A stretch of 37,943 nt of DNA, taken from assembly GCA_035714115.1 (NCBI GenBank), contig DASTMO010000052.1:1-37943 (forward strand). The letters are read 5' to 3'. The translations under genes were made by a program, and so were the position numbers. Source of the stretch: CAMAVH01 sp035714115 (GTDB lineage Bacteria; Pseudomonadota; Alphaproteobacteria; SMXQ01). Shown piece by piece: positions 24,568 through 33,329 of this stretch (position 1 is the stretch's first letter; every line of letters starts with the position of its first letter). The notes under the pieces were generated by a model that saw only the letters and a list, made by a program, of their open reading frames with translations, was not told the DNA's origin and searched no databases.

Positions 24568-25743
24568 ATGGCAACTGACGTCGCCGATCTGAAAAGCCCG
24601 CTCGCTCTCGCCCAGGACCTGATCCGCTGCGCCTCCGTGACGCCGGCGGACGAAGGCGCTCTGGGCAAGCTGCAGCGCGCCCTCGAATCGCTCGGCTTCG
24701 TCTGCCATCGGCTGCCCTTCCATCAGGACGGGACGGCGGATGTCGACAATCTCTACGCCCGCCTCGGCACGGACGGCCCGAACTTCTGCTTCGGCGGCCA
24801 TACCGACGTGGTGCCGACCGGCGATCTCAAAGGCTGGACGGTCGACCCCTTCAAGGCTGAGGTGATCGACGGCGTGCTGTTCGGGCGCGGCGCATCCGAC
24901 ATGAAGGGGGCCATCGCCGCCTTCGTCGCCGCGGTGGCGCGCTTCAAGGAGAAGCATCCGAAACTGCCCGGCTCGATCAGCCTGCTTATCACCGGCGACG
25001 AAGAAGCCTATGCCATCAACGGCACCCGCAAGGTGCTCGACTGGATGAAGGCGAAGGGCGAGAAGATCGACGTCTGCATCGTCGGCGAGCCGACCAACCC
25101 GCTGAAACTCGGCGAGATGATGAAGATCGGCCGGCGCGGCAGCCTGGTCGGCTACCTCACCGTGTTCGGCACCCAAGGCCACACCGCCTATCCGCATCTG
25201 GCCGACAACCCGATCCCGCGCATGTTGAAGATGCTGACCGCCATCACCGAGCACAAGCTCGACGAGGGCACGGCGCATTTCCAGCCGACCACGCTGGAAG
25301 TGAGCACGGTGGACGTCGGCAATCCGGCCTCGAACGTGATCCCGCCGCAGATCAGCGCGACGTTCAACATCCGCTTCAGCGACGCCCATACCTCGGCGAC
25401 GCTGATCAAATGGCTCGACGAGACCTTCAAGGGCATCGCCGGCAACACGCGCTACGAATTCCGCACCCATATCACCGGCGAATCCTTCCTGACTCCGCCC
25501 GGCCCGCTCAACGATCTGGTGGCCGGCGCGATCAAGGAGGTCACCGGCATCACCCCGGATCAGTCGACGACCGGCGGCACGTCGGACGCACGCTTCATCA
25601 CCAACCATTGCCCGGTGGTGGAGTTCGGCATGGTCGGCCAGACCATGCACAAGGCCGACGAGCGCGTCGCCGTCGCCGACATGGATAAGCTCGCCGACAT
25701 CTATCTCCTCTGCCTCGAACGCTACTTCGCCAAGAAGGCGTAA
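24568..25743 (+). CDS. dapE: Succinyl-diaminopimelate desuccinylase
   Basis: This 391-residue di-zinc M20-family hydrolase removes succinate from N-succinyl-LL-diaminopimelate, two steps after DapD. Metal-site blocks are plain: FGGHTDVVPTG, GRGASDMKGAIAAF, TGDEEAYAINGT and the late Asn-His in ITNHCPVVEFGMVG. The dimerisation lid domain lies between. The ATG at 24568 is chosen because AAGGAG (24555-24560) stands seven bases ahead; the frame is open for a long way upstream inside dapD, but that is not coding. Confidence 0.98.
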   Translation: MATDVADLKSPLALAQDLIRCASVTPADEGALGKLQRALESLGFVCHRLPFHQDGTADVDNLYARLGTDGPNFCFGGHTDVVPTGDLKGWTVDPFKAEVIDGVLFGRGASDMKGAIAAFVAAVARFKEKHPKLPGSISLLITGDEEAYAINGTRKVLDWMKAKGEKIDVCIVGEPTNPLKLGEMMKIGRRGSLVGYLTVFGTQGHTAYPHLADNPIPRMLKMLTAITEHKLDEGTAHFQPTTLEVSTVDVGNPASNVIPPQISATFNIRFSDAHTSATLIKWLDETFKGIAGNTRYEFRTHITGESFLTPPGPLNDLVAGAIKEVTGITPDQSTTGGTSDARFITNHCPVVEFGMVGQTMHKADERVAVADMDKLADIYLLCLERYFAKKA

Positions 25744-25761
25744 GCATGCTCGACGCCCGCC

Positions 25762-26478
25762 ATGCTTAATCTGCGCGATCTGTCGGCGGGCGTTTACGGC
25801 GCATGGCGCATGGCCTGGGCCGATGCCGGCGGCCTCGCCCATTTCGACGACAGCGAGCGCGGTTTCTGGCTGTCCTTCTGGGCCGCCGTCATCGCCGCGC
25901 CGGCCTACGCGTTGGTCGTCGCCATCAATGTCGCGACGCCGGACGGCAGCGGCCCGCCGATCGACGGCACGCGGCTCTTGATGGTCGAGCTGATCGCCTA
26001 TGTCATCGGCTGGACGGCCTTTCCGCTGGCCATGGTCACTGTGGCCGACAAGCTCGGCCGCGCGCAGTTCTATTCGCGCTATATCGTCGCCAACAATTGG
26101 GGCGGTTTGCTGGAGATGACCGCATTCTTGCCGGCGGTCGCGGCGGCGCAGGCCTTCGACGCGTTGACCGTGCTGCCAGCGCTCGTCGCCATCGCCATGT
26201 TCGCCTATCAGTGGTTCATCGCGCGCACGGCGCTGTCGCTCAGCAACCGCCAGGCGCTCATCCCCGTGGCCGTGAATTTCGTCATCGGCCTCACCGTCGC
26301 CTTGGTCGCGCGCGAGCTGATCGACCCGCCGCAATCGCCGGCGAGCAAGCCGCAGGTCTCCATGCAAATGTCTCCGGAACAGCGCGCTCAGTTCGAAGCG
26401 ACGCTCGATCAGATGCCGGCCGAACGGGCGGCGATCTTTCGTCAATCGCAGGGTCGCGACGCCTCGCAGGCGCCCTAG
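25762..26478 (+). CDS. Unknown multi-pass inner-membrane protein
   Basis: I do not recognise a named family. The 238-residue protein has about five membrane segments (near 36-56, 72-93, 115-133, 135-153 and 164-185), an amphipathic N-terminus, and a soluble C-terminal tail rich in Gln, Met and Pro (about 190-238). It starts 18 bases after dapE and is probably the last gene of dapDE, although nothing in it suggests lysine synthesis. Its loops are short, which argues against a receptor. A small Yip1-like or DUF-type membrane family is possible but cannot be judged here. Confidence 0.78.
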   Translation: MLNLRDLSAGVYGAWRMAWADAGGLAHFDDSERGFWLSFWAAVIAAPAYALVVAINVATPDGSGPPIDGTRLLMVELIAYVIGWTAFPLAMVTVADKLGRAQFYSRYIVANNWGGLLEMTAFLPAVAAAQAFDALTVLPALVAIAMFAYQWFIARTALSLSNRQALIPVAVNFVIGLTVALVARELIDPPQSPASKPQVSMQMSPEQRAQFEATLDQMPAERAAIFRQSQGRDASQAP

Positions 26479-26507
26479 CGTCAGCTGAAAATTTTGATCG
26501 CGCCGAC

Positions 26508-26957
26508 CTAGCTGCCGAAGGCGGCGATGACTCCATGTCGCACGTCGGCCGGCAAGCGGTAGTGATATTCGCCGGTCTCGCCGAGCCAGTCGCGCATCAG
26601 GAACAGGCCTTCGCGGCCGGGCAGCAAGCGCGCCAGCGTCTTGCCGAGGCCGGAGAAGACGCCGGCCAATTGCTGGCTGCTGGTCAGGCCGAGCAGCTCC
26701 TTCAAGGCGTTCGAGGCAATGCCCGCCTCGCCGGCCTGCGCCACCTCCCACAACAGATTGGCGGCAAGGCTCTCAGCGCCGTAGCAGCGGCAGACGGCGG
26801 CGACGTCCTCGGCCGTCAGCGGCCGGGCGTCCTCGATCGGGCCGTCGGCGCTGAGGTTCACCACTAGGCGGCCATCGCTGAGCGCGCGTTGTAATTCAGC
26901 CAGCGTCAGGCTGACGGTCAGGGTGATGCGTTTATCGCCGGTGAAACTGATATCCAT
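26508..26957 (-). CDS. Unknown 149-residue protein
   Basis: No family is recognised. The protein is soluble, with no signal peptide or membrane segment. The first part (MDISFTGDKRITLTVSLTLAELQRALSDGRLVV) looks like a beta-strand followed by a helix; the middle (about 48-85) is helical with one Cys near 56 and another near 58; the rest (ALKELLGLTSSQQLAGVFSGLGKTLARLL) could hold a helix-turn-helix-like unit, seen only as a pattern. Its base composition resembles its neighbours, but the 143 bp upstream are strikingly AT-rich with palindromes. It stands alone, convergent with the membrane protein gene and downstream of truA on the same strand. A gene under its own tight control is likely. Confidence 0.72.
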   Translation of the reverse strand: MDISFTGDKRITLTVSLTLAELQRALSDGRLVVNLSADGPIEDARPLTAEDVAAVCRCYGAESLAANLLWEVAQAGEAGIASNALKELLGLTSSQQLAGVFSGLGKTLARLLPGREGLFLMRDWLGETGEYHYRLPADVRHGVIAAFGS

Positions 26958-27100
26958 GAAATCAGCTTAATATGTTTATATAGTGTATAAAACTAATTTT
27001 AGAATATAAGCCATTCTTTCACATATCCAGTCCGATCAATCGAATAAATACGTGAAAACTGTATAAACTATACAATAATGAATATACGCCGTATAAACGT
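26958..27100 (-). promoter_or_regulatory. AT-rich control island with TATAC/GTATA palindromes
   Basis: By hand count about 39 of 143 bases are G or C (27%), against roughly two-thirds in the rest of the window. It holds two 13-bp palindromes, GTATA-AAC-TATAC (27061-27073) and TATAC-GCC-GTATA (27083-27095), with centres 22 bp apart, about two helical turns. A third, imperfect one, GTTTATATAGTGTATAAAAC (26974-26993), lies 17 bases before the start codon of the 149-residue protein. The island fills the whole gap between that gene and the end of truA. Likely uses are operator sites or binding of an AT-seeking silencer. Confidence 0.6.
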
Positions 27101-27838
27101 TTAGTAACGCACTTGGGTGAGATAAAGCCCATCCGGTGGGGCGGTCGGGCCACCTTTTGTGCGATCCGCCGCAGTCAGCGCTGCCGCGACGTTCTGCGCG
27201 GTCCACTTGCCCTCGCCGACTAGCTTCAAGGTGCCGACCATGATCCGCACTTGGTTGTGCAGGAAAGAGCGAGCCTTGGCGACCACATGAATCTCCTCGC
27301 CGACGCGGCTGACCGACAATTCGTCGAGGGTTTTGACCGGGCTGTCGGCTTGGCACTCGGTGCTGCGGAAGCTGTTGAAGTCGTGATGGCCGACCAGGAC
27401 TTGCGCCGCCTCGTGCATGGCTGCGGCGTCCAGCGCGACAGGCAAGTGCCAGACATGGCCGCGCTCCAGCACCGCCGGGGCGCGGCGCGTCAGGATGCGA
27501 TAGAGATAGGCGCGGCCCGTCGCCGAGAAGCGCGCATGGAAATCCGGCGCGGCGATCTCCGCCGACAGCACGGCGATGGGATCGGGCTTGAGATGGAAGT
27601 TGAGCGCGTCGCGCACCTTGTCGGGCGGCGCATCCTTGGCGATCTCAATATGGGCGACCTGGCCGAGCGCATGGACGCCGGCATCGGTGCGGCCCGCGCC
27701 ATGCACGACGACGCGCTCCTGGCAGAAGGCTTCGACCGCCTCCTCCAGCGCCTGCTGCACCGAGGGACCGTTCTCCTGGCGCTGCCAACCGACGAACGGC
27801 CCGCCATCGTACTCAATCGTGAGTTTGTAGCGCGGCAT
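27101..27838 (-). CDS. truA: tRNA pseudouridine(38-40) synthase
   Basis: TruA isomerises uridines at positions 38-40 in the anticodon arm of many tRNAs. This 245-residue protein has the catalytic Asp52 in GAGRTDAGVHALGQ, the start YKLTIEYDGGPFVGWQRQ, and RAYLYRILTR, NSFRSTECQA and FLHNQVRIMVGTLKLVGEGK. I start at the ATG at 27838 because the protein then begins at the family start; the open frame continues upstream inside fmt. Its ATG shares one base with the fmt stop (TGATG), so it is translated with def-fmt. Confidence 0.97.
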   Translation of the reverse strand: MPRYKLTIEYDGGPFVGWQRQENGPSVQQALEEAVEAFCQERVVVHGAGRTDAGVHALGQVAHIEIAKDAPPDKVRDALNFHLKPDPIAVLSAEIAAPDFHARFSATGRAYLYRILTRRAPAVLERGHVWHLPVALDAAAMHEAAQVLVGHHDFNSFRSTECQADSPVKTLDELSVSRVGEEIHVVAKARSFLHNQVRIMVGTLKLVGEGKWTAQNVAAALTAADRTKGGPTAPPDGLYLTQVRY

Positions 27839-28779
27839 CAGTCTTCCGGCGTGTCGAGCAACGTGCCAGGCGGCATGGCGAAGCCGCGCAGGAACGCCGG
27901 GGCATCGAGCGCGGCTTTGCCTTCGCGCTGCAGCTTCCTGAGCGTGAGGATGCCGCCCGCGCCGCAAGCGACATTCAGATGCTCGTCCAGCACCATGCCC
28001 GGCATTTTGCGCGCCGCTTCGGTATGGGCATAAGCCGCCAGCAGCTTGATGCGCTTGCCGTCGTGGCTGAAGAACGCGCCGGGCCAGGGCGTCAGCGCGC
28101 GCACCTGGCATTCGATCTCGGCGGCGCTCTTGCGCCAGTCGATCACGCCGTCGGCGCGGCTGAGCTTCTTGGCGTAGGTGGCGCCCTCGGCGGGCTGCGG
28201 CTGCGGCTTGAGCGTGCCGGCTTCGACATCCTTCAACGCCTGCACGATCATCATGGCGCCGAGCGCAGCCAGCGCGTCATGCAGATGATCGGCGGTGGTT
28301 TCCGGCGTGATCGGCACGGCTTCTTTGAGCAGCATCGGGCCGGTATCGAGCCCCTCGTCCATCTGCATGATGGTGATGCCGCTCTCGCTGTCGCCCGCCA
28401 GGATGGCGCGCTGGATCGGCGCCGCGCCGCGCCAACGCGGCAAGAGCGAGCCGTGAATGTTGAGGCAGCCATGCTTGGGCGCGGCAAGAATCGCTTTGGG
28501 CAGGATCAACCCATAGGCGACGACCACGGCGACATCGAGCTTCAGCGCCGCGAAATCGGCCTGCGCCTCCGGCGTTTTCAGCGACACCGGTGTGCGCACT
28601 TCGAGGCCGAGGGCGAGCGCGGCCTCGTGCACTTCGGAGCGTTTTTCCAACTGGCCGCGCCCGGCGGGCCGCGGCGGCTGGCTGTAGACGGCGGCGATCT
28701 CGTGGCCGGCCTCGTGCAGCGCTTTGAGCGCCGGGACGGAGAAGCCCGGCGTGCCCATGAAAGCGATACGAAGCGCCAC
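27838..28779 (-). CDS. fmt: Methionyl-tRNA formyltransferase
   Basis: Fmt adds a formyl group from 10-formyltetrahydrofolate to Met-tRNA(fMet). Its 313 residues hold the catalytic set Asn107 and His109 in LNIHGSLLPRWRGAAPIQRAI and Asp145 in MDEGLDTGPM, with an N-terminal Rossmann start MALRIAFMGTPGFSVPAL and the C-terminal tRNA-binding domain (about 206-313). It follows def after five bases and runs into truA. Confidence 0.98.
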   Translation of the reverse strand: MALRIAFMGTPGFSVPALKALHEAGHEIAAVYSQPPRPAGRGQLEKRSEVHEAALALGLEVRTPVSLKTPEAQADFAALKLDVAVVVAYGLILPKAILAAPKHGCLNIHGSLLPRWRGAAPIQRAILAGDSESGITIMQMDEGLDTGPMLLKEAVPITPETTADHLHDALAALGAMMIVQALKDVEAGTLKPQPQPAEGATYAKKLSRADGVIDWRKSAAEIECQVRALTPWPGAFFSHDGKRIKLLAAYAHTEAARKMPGMVLDEHLNVACGAGGILTLRKLQREGKAALDAPAFLRGFAMPPGTLLDTPED

Positions 28780-28784
28780 GGGCC

Positions 28785-29315
28785 CTACGACCGGCTGACG
28801 GCGACCGGCTCGGCTTTCTTGGCCTTGCCGAGCTTGCGCAGGATCATGCCGCGCTTGAGCGAGCTGATGTGATCGACGAACAGCGTGCCCTGCAGGTGAT
28901 CGATCTCATGCTGCAGGCAGACGGCGAGCAGGCCGTCGGCTTCGATCTCGCGGATCTCGTTCTGCTCGTCGAGATAGCGCACCTTCACCTTGGCGGCGCG
29001 CTCGACGTCGGCGTAATGGTCCGGCACCGACAGGCAGCCTTCCTCGTAGGTCGAGACGTCGTCGGACTTCCAGAGAATTTCCGGATTGGCCATGCGGAAC
29101 GGCTGCGGCGGCTCGTCCTTGCCGGCGACGTCGATGACGATGACGCGCTTGGCCACGCCGATCTGCGGCGCGGCCAGGCCGATGCCCGGCGCGACATACA
29201 TCGTCTCCAGCATGTCGTCCATCAGACGGCGGACGGCCGCATCGACCTTCTCGACGGGCTTGGCCGTGACCTTCAAGCGAGGGTCCGGCGCGGTGATGAT
29301 GGGCAGAACGGCCAT
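28785..29315 (-). CDS. def: Peptide deformylase
   Basis: Def removes the formyl group from new polypeptides. All three motifs are present in the 176 residues: GIGLAAPQIG (44-53), EGCLS (92-96, metal ligand Cys94) and QHEIDH (135-140, ligands His136 and His140, catalytic Glu137). It leads def-fmt-truA, a natural pair with fmt, and is divergent from rmuC across a 129-bp gap in which I see no strong promoter. Confidence 0.98.
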   Translation of the reverse strand: MAVLPIITAPDPRLKVTAKPVEKVDAAVRRLMDDMLETMYVAPGIGLAAPQIGVAKRVIVIDVAGKDEPPQPFRMANPEILWKSDDVSTYEEGCLSVPDHYADVERAAKVKVRYLDEQNEIREIEADGLLAVCLQHEIDHLQGTLFVDHISSLKRGMILRKLGKAKKAEPVAVSRS

Positions 29316-29444
29316 AAGCGGGAATTTCCTTTCGGCCTTTAGGTAGGCCGGGGAAAAGGCAGCGTCAAGCCGCCATCCGGTCGCTCCGCAGGGCGCGCCG
29401 TGCTAAGCTGGCCACACCGCGAATTTGCCGAGTCCGCCGCTGCC

Positions 29445-30890
29445 ATGACCAGCCTCGAAATCCTGTTTCTCGTCCTCGCCGTGGCCTTCGCCGCCGGCTT
29501 CGTCGCCTTGTTCCTCGGCCGCAGCGGCTTGAAGGCCGACGCGACCGAAGCGCGCCTGCTCGCCGCCGAAAGCCAGAAAGCCGCCGAGGAGCGTCTGCGC
29601 GATGCCGCCGCCGCCGAAACGCGCCTCGCCGCCGTGCAGGAAAGCCTGGCCGCCGCCCTAAGCGAGCGCGGTGCCGCGCAGGACGCGCGCGAGGAGGCCT
29701 TGCGCGCCCAGCAGCAGGCCGAGAAACAGGCCGCGCTGGCCGCGCAGGAGCTCGCCGCCGCCAAGGCGCAAATGAGCGACTGGGAAGCGACCAAGGCGCA
29801 GATGCTGGAAGCGACCAAGGCCGCGCTGCTCGCCTCGGGCCAGACCATGTCGTCCAAGCTGCTGGAAGACCATAAGCGCGAAGCCGAGGCGCAGAAGAAG
29901 GAAAGCGCCGAGCTGGTCAAGAAGACCACCGAGGAATTGCAGGGCCATGTCGGCAAGCTGAACGAGAGCGTCAGCGCCCTGCACGGCCAGGTGCAGCAGA
30001 CGACGGGCCGCACCGAGACGATCCTGCGCGCGCTCTCTAACCCGGCCGGCGCCGGCCATTACGCCGAGATCGGCCTGGAAAATTCCCTGCGCGAGTTCGG
30101 CCTGATGGCCGGCCGCGACTTCATCATCCAGCACACCATCGACGGCAACGAGGACGGCGCGCGGCTACGCCCCGACGCCGTCGTGTTCCTGCCCGGCAAC
30201 ACGGTGCTGACCATCGACAGCAAGGCCTCGAAATTCCTGCTGGAAGCCGCCGAATCGGAAGGCACCGAGCGCGAGGCCGAGACCTATGCGGCGCTGGCCC
30301 GCACCATGAACCAGCATCTGAAAGCGCTGGCCTCGAAGGATTACGCCACCGCGCTTCAGCAAACCTATCGCAAGGCCGGCAAGGGCGAGCGCATCGCGCG
30401 CGCCATCAACATCATGTATCTGCCGACCGAAGGCGGCATCGAGCGGCTCGGGCGCGCCGACCCCGCCTTCCAGAAGAAGGCCGTGCAGGAGAACATCGTC
30501 GTCTGCGGCCCGACCGGCCTGATGTCCTACATCGGCTTCGCGCGCATCGAGGTCGATCTCGGCAAGCAGGCGGAGAACCAGGAAAAGATCATCGCCGCGG
30601 CGCGCAACCTGATCGAAGCGGTCGGCCTGGTAATCGGCCATGTCGCCGGCGTCGGCAAGGGCATCAAGGCCGCCGCCGAAAGCCACGCCAAGCTGGTCGG
30701 CTCGATCAACAGCCGCTTGCTGCCGCGCCAGCGCACGCTGGCCAATCTCGGCGTGCGCCAGGCCAAGCAGAAGGATCTGCCGGGGGCGCTGCCCTCGCTG
30801 CAGATCGTGATGCAGGACGACGGCCATCTGATCGAAGGCGAATCGGAAGAGATCGAACAGGCGCCGGCGCTCTTCGACGAGCGCAGCTAG
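29445..30890 (+). CDS. rmuC: DNA recombination protein RmuC
   Basis: RmuC-family proteins limit rearrangements at inverted repeats. This 481-residue copy has an N-terminal membrane anchor (about 4-24), a long coiled coil rich in Ala, Glu and Gln (about 30-200), and the conserved nuclease-like domain (about 205-430; GHYAEIGLENSLREFGLMAGRDFIIQ, RPDAVVFLPGNTVLTIDSKAS, NIMYLPTEGGIERL). The Asp and Lys in DAVVFLPG and DSKAS fit the PD-(D/E)XK-like site of the family. I start at the ATG at 29445; a GTG at 29400 would add 15 hydrophilic residues ahead of the anchor. The gene ends seven bases before the end of convergent bioA. Confidence 0.96.
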   Translation: MTSLEILFLVLAVAFAAGFVALFLGRSGLKADATEARLLAAESQKAAEERLRDAAAAETRLAAVQESLAAALSERGAAQDAREEALRAQQQAEKQAALAAQELAAAKAQMSDWEATKAQMLEATKAALLASGQTMSSKLLEDHKREAEAQKKESAELVKKTTEELQGHVGKLNESVSALHGQVQQTTGRTETILRALSNPAGAGHYAEIGLENSLREFGLMAGRDFIIQHTIDGNEDGARLRPDAVVFLPGNTVLTIDSKASKFLLEAAESEGTEREAETYAALARTMNQHLKALASKDYATALQQTYRKAGKGERIARAINIMYLPTEGGIERLGRADPAFQKKAVQENIVVCGPTGLMSYIGFARIEVDLGKQAENQEKIIAAARNLIEAVGLVIGHVAGVGKGIKAAAESHAKLVGSINSRLLPRQRTLANLGVRQAKQKDLPGALPSLQIVMQDDGHLIEGESEEIEQAPALFDERS

Positions 30891-30897
30891 CGAGAAA

Positions 30898-32181
30898 TCA
30901 GGCGAACTTTTTCGACCATTCGCCGACGATCTTGACCATGCCGTCGGTCAGGCGCGCCAGATCGGCGCGCTCGATGGTGAAGGCCGGCGCGCAATAGACG
31001 ATGTCGGCAAAGGGCCGCAGCCACAGGCCTTCCTGCACGAAGCGTTCGCGTAGCCAGCTCAGCCCCTTCATCTCTTCGAGTTGGATGACGCCGATCGCGC
31101 CCTTGGCGCGCACATCCGCCACGCCGCGCATCGCGCGTGCCGGCTCCAGCGCCTCTTGCAGATGCGCTTCAATGGCAGCGACCTGATCGAGGCGCGGCTC
31201 GCGCTCGAACAGGTCGAGCGAGGCGTTAGCGGCGGCGCAGGCCACGGGATTGGCCATGAAGGTCGGCCCGTGCATCAGCGCCTTTTGCGGATCGTCCGAC
31301 AGAAACGCCTCGAAGACCCGCTTGCTCGCCACCGTCGCGCCGAGCCCGACCGTGCCGCCCGTCAAAGCCTTCGAGAGGCAGAGGATGTCCGGCGTCACCC
31401 CGGCCTGCTCGCAAGCGAACATCGTGCCGCTGCGGCCGAAGCCGGTGGCGATCTCGTCGAGGATCAGCAGCACGCCGTGCCGCTCGCAAGCCGCCGCGAT
31501 GGCGCGCAAGGTTTCCGGCGTATGGACCTTCATGCCGCCCGCGCCCTGCACCAGCGGCTCGACGATCACCGCGGCGACGCGCGAGCGCTCGCCCGCCAGC
31601 AAGGCGTCGAACGCCACCTCGCCGGCGCGATCTTGCGGCAGGTCGCAGATGACCTGCTCGGGGATGTAGCCGCGAAAGAGGGCGTGCATGGCGTCCTCGT
31701 CCTCGGTGTCGCTCACCGCCATGCAGCCCATAGTGTCGCCGTGATAGCCGTGGCGAAAGGCGACGAATTTATTGCGGCCGTACTGGCCTTGGTTCAGCCA
31801 GAACTGCACGGCCATCTTGAGCGCCACTTCGACGGCGACCGAGCCGGAATCGCAGAAGAAGACGCGGTCGAGATCGCCGGGCAGCATGTTCGTCAAACGC
31901 GCGGCGAGCTTGGCCGCCGGCTCGTGCGCCAAGCCAGCGAACATCACATGGGGCATCGCTTCCGCCTGACGGCGGATGGCATCGACGATATGCGGATGAT
32001 TGTAGCCGTGGCAGGCCGTCCACCAGGACGACAGGCCATCGATCAGCTCGCGCCCGTCCGCGAGCTTGATGCGCGTGCCGGCAGTGCCCGCCACCGGCAA
32101 GGGCGGCAGGGCGGTGCGCATCTGCGTGTAGGGCATCCAAAGATGCGCCAGGCCTTCAGCAAGCCAGGCGGGATCGCTCAT
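30898..32181 (-). CDS. bioA: Adenosylmethionine-8-amino-7-oxononanoate aminotransferase
   Basis: BioA makes 7,8-diaminopelargonate from 8-amino-7-oxononanoate, using S-adenosylmethionine as amino donor. In this 427-residue fold-type I PLP enzyme Lys271 (LSKALTGG) should bind PLP and Asp242 (LILDEIATGFGRSG) its ring nitrogen. The N-terminal LWMPYTQM and GLSSWWTACHGYNHP are BioA signatures rather than those of general aminotransferases. Its ATG directly follows the bioB stop with no gap (32181/32182), so the two are coupled. Confidence 0.98.
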   Translation of the reverse strand: MSDPAWLAEGLAHLWMPYTQMRTALPPLPVAGTAGTRIKLADGRELIDGLSSWWTACHGYNHPHIVDAIRRQAEAMPHVMFAGLAHEPAAKLAARLTNMLPGDLDRVFFCDSGSVAVEVALKMAVQFWLNQGQYGRNKFVAFRHGYHGDTMGCMAVSDTEDEDAMHALFRGYIPEQVICDLPQDRAGEVAFDALLAGERSRVAAVIVEPLVQGAGGMKVHTPETLRAIAAACERHGVLLILDEIATGFGRSGTMFACEQAGVTPDILCLSKALTGGTVGLGATVASKRVFEAFLSDDPQKALMHGPTFMANPVACAAANASLDLFEREPRLDQVAAIEAHLQEALEPARAMRGVADVRAKGAIGVIQLEEMKGLSWLRERFVQEGLWLRPFADIVYCAPAFTIERADLARLTDGMVKIVGEWSKKFA

Positions 32182-33216
32182 TTAAGAGCAGCCGCCCGTG
32201 CCGCAAGAAGAAGTCATCGGTTTGTAGCCGAGCTTGTCGAGCAGCGAAGCGTCGTCGACGTCTTCCGGGTTCGGCGTGGTCAGCAATTTATCGCCGTAGA
32301 AGATCGAATTGGCGCCGGCCAGCAGGCAAAGCGCCTGGGTCGATTCGTCCATCTCCAGGCGGCCGGCGGCGATGCGGACCATGGAGGCCGGCATCATCAC
32401 GCGCGCGACCGCGATGGTGCGCACAAAGTCCATCGAATCAAGCTTGTCGCGCTTGGCATTGCCGTCGAGCGCCAGGGGCGTGCCTTCGATCTGCACCAGC
32501 GCGTTGATCGGCACGGAGTCGGGATGCTGCGGCAAATTGGCCAGGGTGACCAGCATGGAGGCGCGGTCGTGCTCGCCCTCGCCCATGCCGATGATGCCGC
32601 CGCAGCACACCTTGAGACCGGCGTCGCGCACGTTGGCCAGCGTCTCGAGCCTGTCGCCGTAGGTGCGCGTGGTGATGACCTGCGGGTAATATTCTTCCGA
32701 CGTGTCGAGGTTGTGGTTGTAGTAGTCGAGGCCGGCGGTCTTCAAGCGCGCGGCCTGCGCACCATCAAGCATGCCGAGGGTGACGCAGGTCTCCAGCCCC
32801 ATCGCCTTGACGCCTTCGATCATGGGCACGATGCGGTCGAGGTCGCGCTCCTTCGGGCTGCGCCAAGCCGCGCCCATGCAGAAGCGGCCGGCGCCGGCAT
32901 CTTTCGCCTTCTGCGCGGCGGCCAGCACTTCGTCCAGCTCCATGAGCTTCTCGGCCTTCAGGCCCGTGTCGTAGCGCGAGCTTTGCGCGCAATAGCGGCA
33001 ATCTTCCGGGCAGCCGCCGGTCTTGACGTTGAGCAGCGTCGAGAGCTGCACTTCATTGGGATCGAAATATTGGCGCAGCAGGCCTTGGGCCTTGAACAGC
33101 AGATCGCTGAGCGGCAGGGCGAACAAAGCCTCGGCCTCGGCCTTCGTCCAATCATGGCGAATATTCGGGTCCGTCTGCGGAGCGGCGGGGGCGTCGATGC
33201 GAATCTGCGTGGCCAT
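32182..33216 (-). CDS. bioB: Biotin synthase
   Basis: BioB is a radical-SAM enzyme that inserts sulfur into dethiobiotin. The SAM [4Fe-4S] ligands are Cys69, Cys73 and Cys76 in CPEDCRYCAQS; further blocks are RFCMGAAWRSP, GLETCVTLGML, DYYNHNLDTSEEYY and CCGGIIGMGE. At 344 residues it is of usual length, with a Cys-containing tail SSCGTGGCS. It leads bioB-bioA and is divergent from bioF. Confidence 0.99.
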   Translation of the reverse strand: MATQIRIDAPAAPQTDPNIRHDWTKAEAEALFALPLSDLLFKAQGLLRQYFDPNEVQLSTLLNVKTGGCPEDCRYCAQSSRYDTGLKAEKLMELDEVLAAAQKAKDAGAGRFCMGAAWRSPKERDLDRIVPMIEGVKAMGLETCVTLGMLDGAQAARLKTAGLDYYNHNLDTSEEYYPQVITTRTYGDRLETLANVRDAGLKVCCGGIIGMGEGEHDRASMLVTLANLPQHPDSVPINALVQIEGTPLALDGNAKRDKLDSMDFVRTIAVARVMMPASMVRIAAGRLEMDESTQALCLLAGANSIFYGDKLLTTPNPEDVDDASLLDKLGYKPMTSSCGTGGCS

Positions 33217-33244
33217 GGGACTTCCAAACTGGCGAAAAGTGACC

Positions 33245-33256
33245 GGACTCTAGTCC
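33245..33256. promoter_or_regulatory. Palindrome overlapping candidate bioB -10 box
   Basis: GGACT-CT-AGTCC lies in the 113-bp bioB/bioF gap. On the - strand its centre is part of TAGAGT, which stands 16 bases after TTGCCA, a plausible sigma-70 promoter for bioBA. A second, wider inverted pair, CCAAACT (33224-33230) and AGTTTGG (33292-33298), flanks it. The known alphaproteobacterial BioR site (TTATxxATAA type) is not seen. Confidence 0.45.
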
Positions 33257-33329
33257 AAAGGCATCGCTTGGCAAAGCCTGGGTTTATTGCGAGTTTGGCG
33301 TCTCCCGAGACCTTTTTCGACACCGACTT

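Noticed and set aside
24553..26751. 732-codon - strand open frame antisense to dapE and the membrane protein
   Set aside because: The + strand carries complete DapE with all metal ligands; the antisense product is low-complexity Arg/Asp/Gly-rich.
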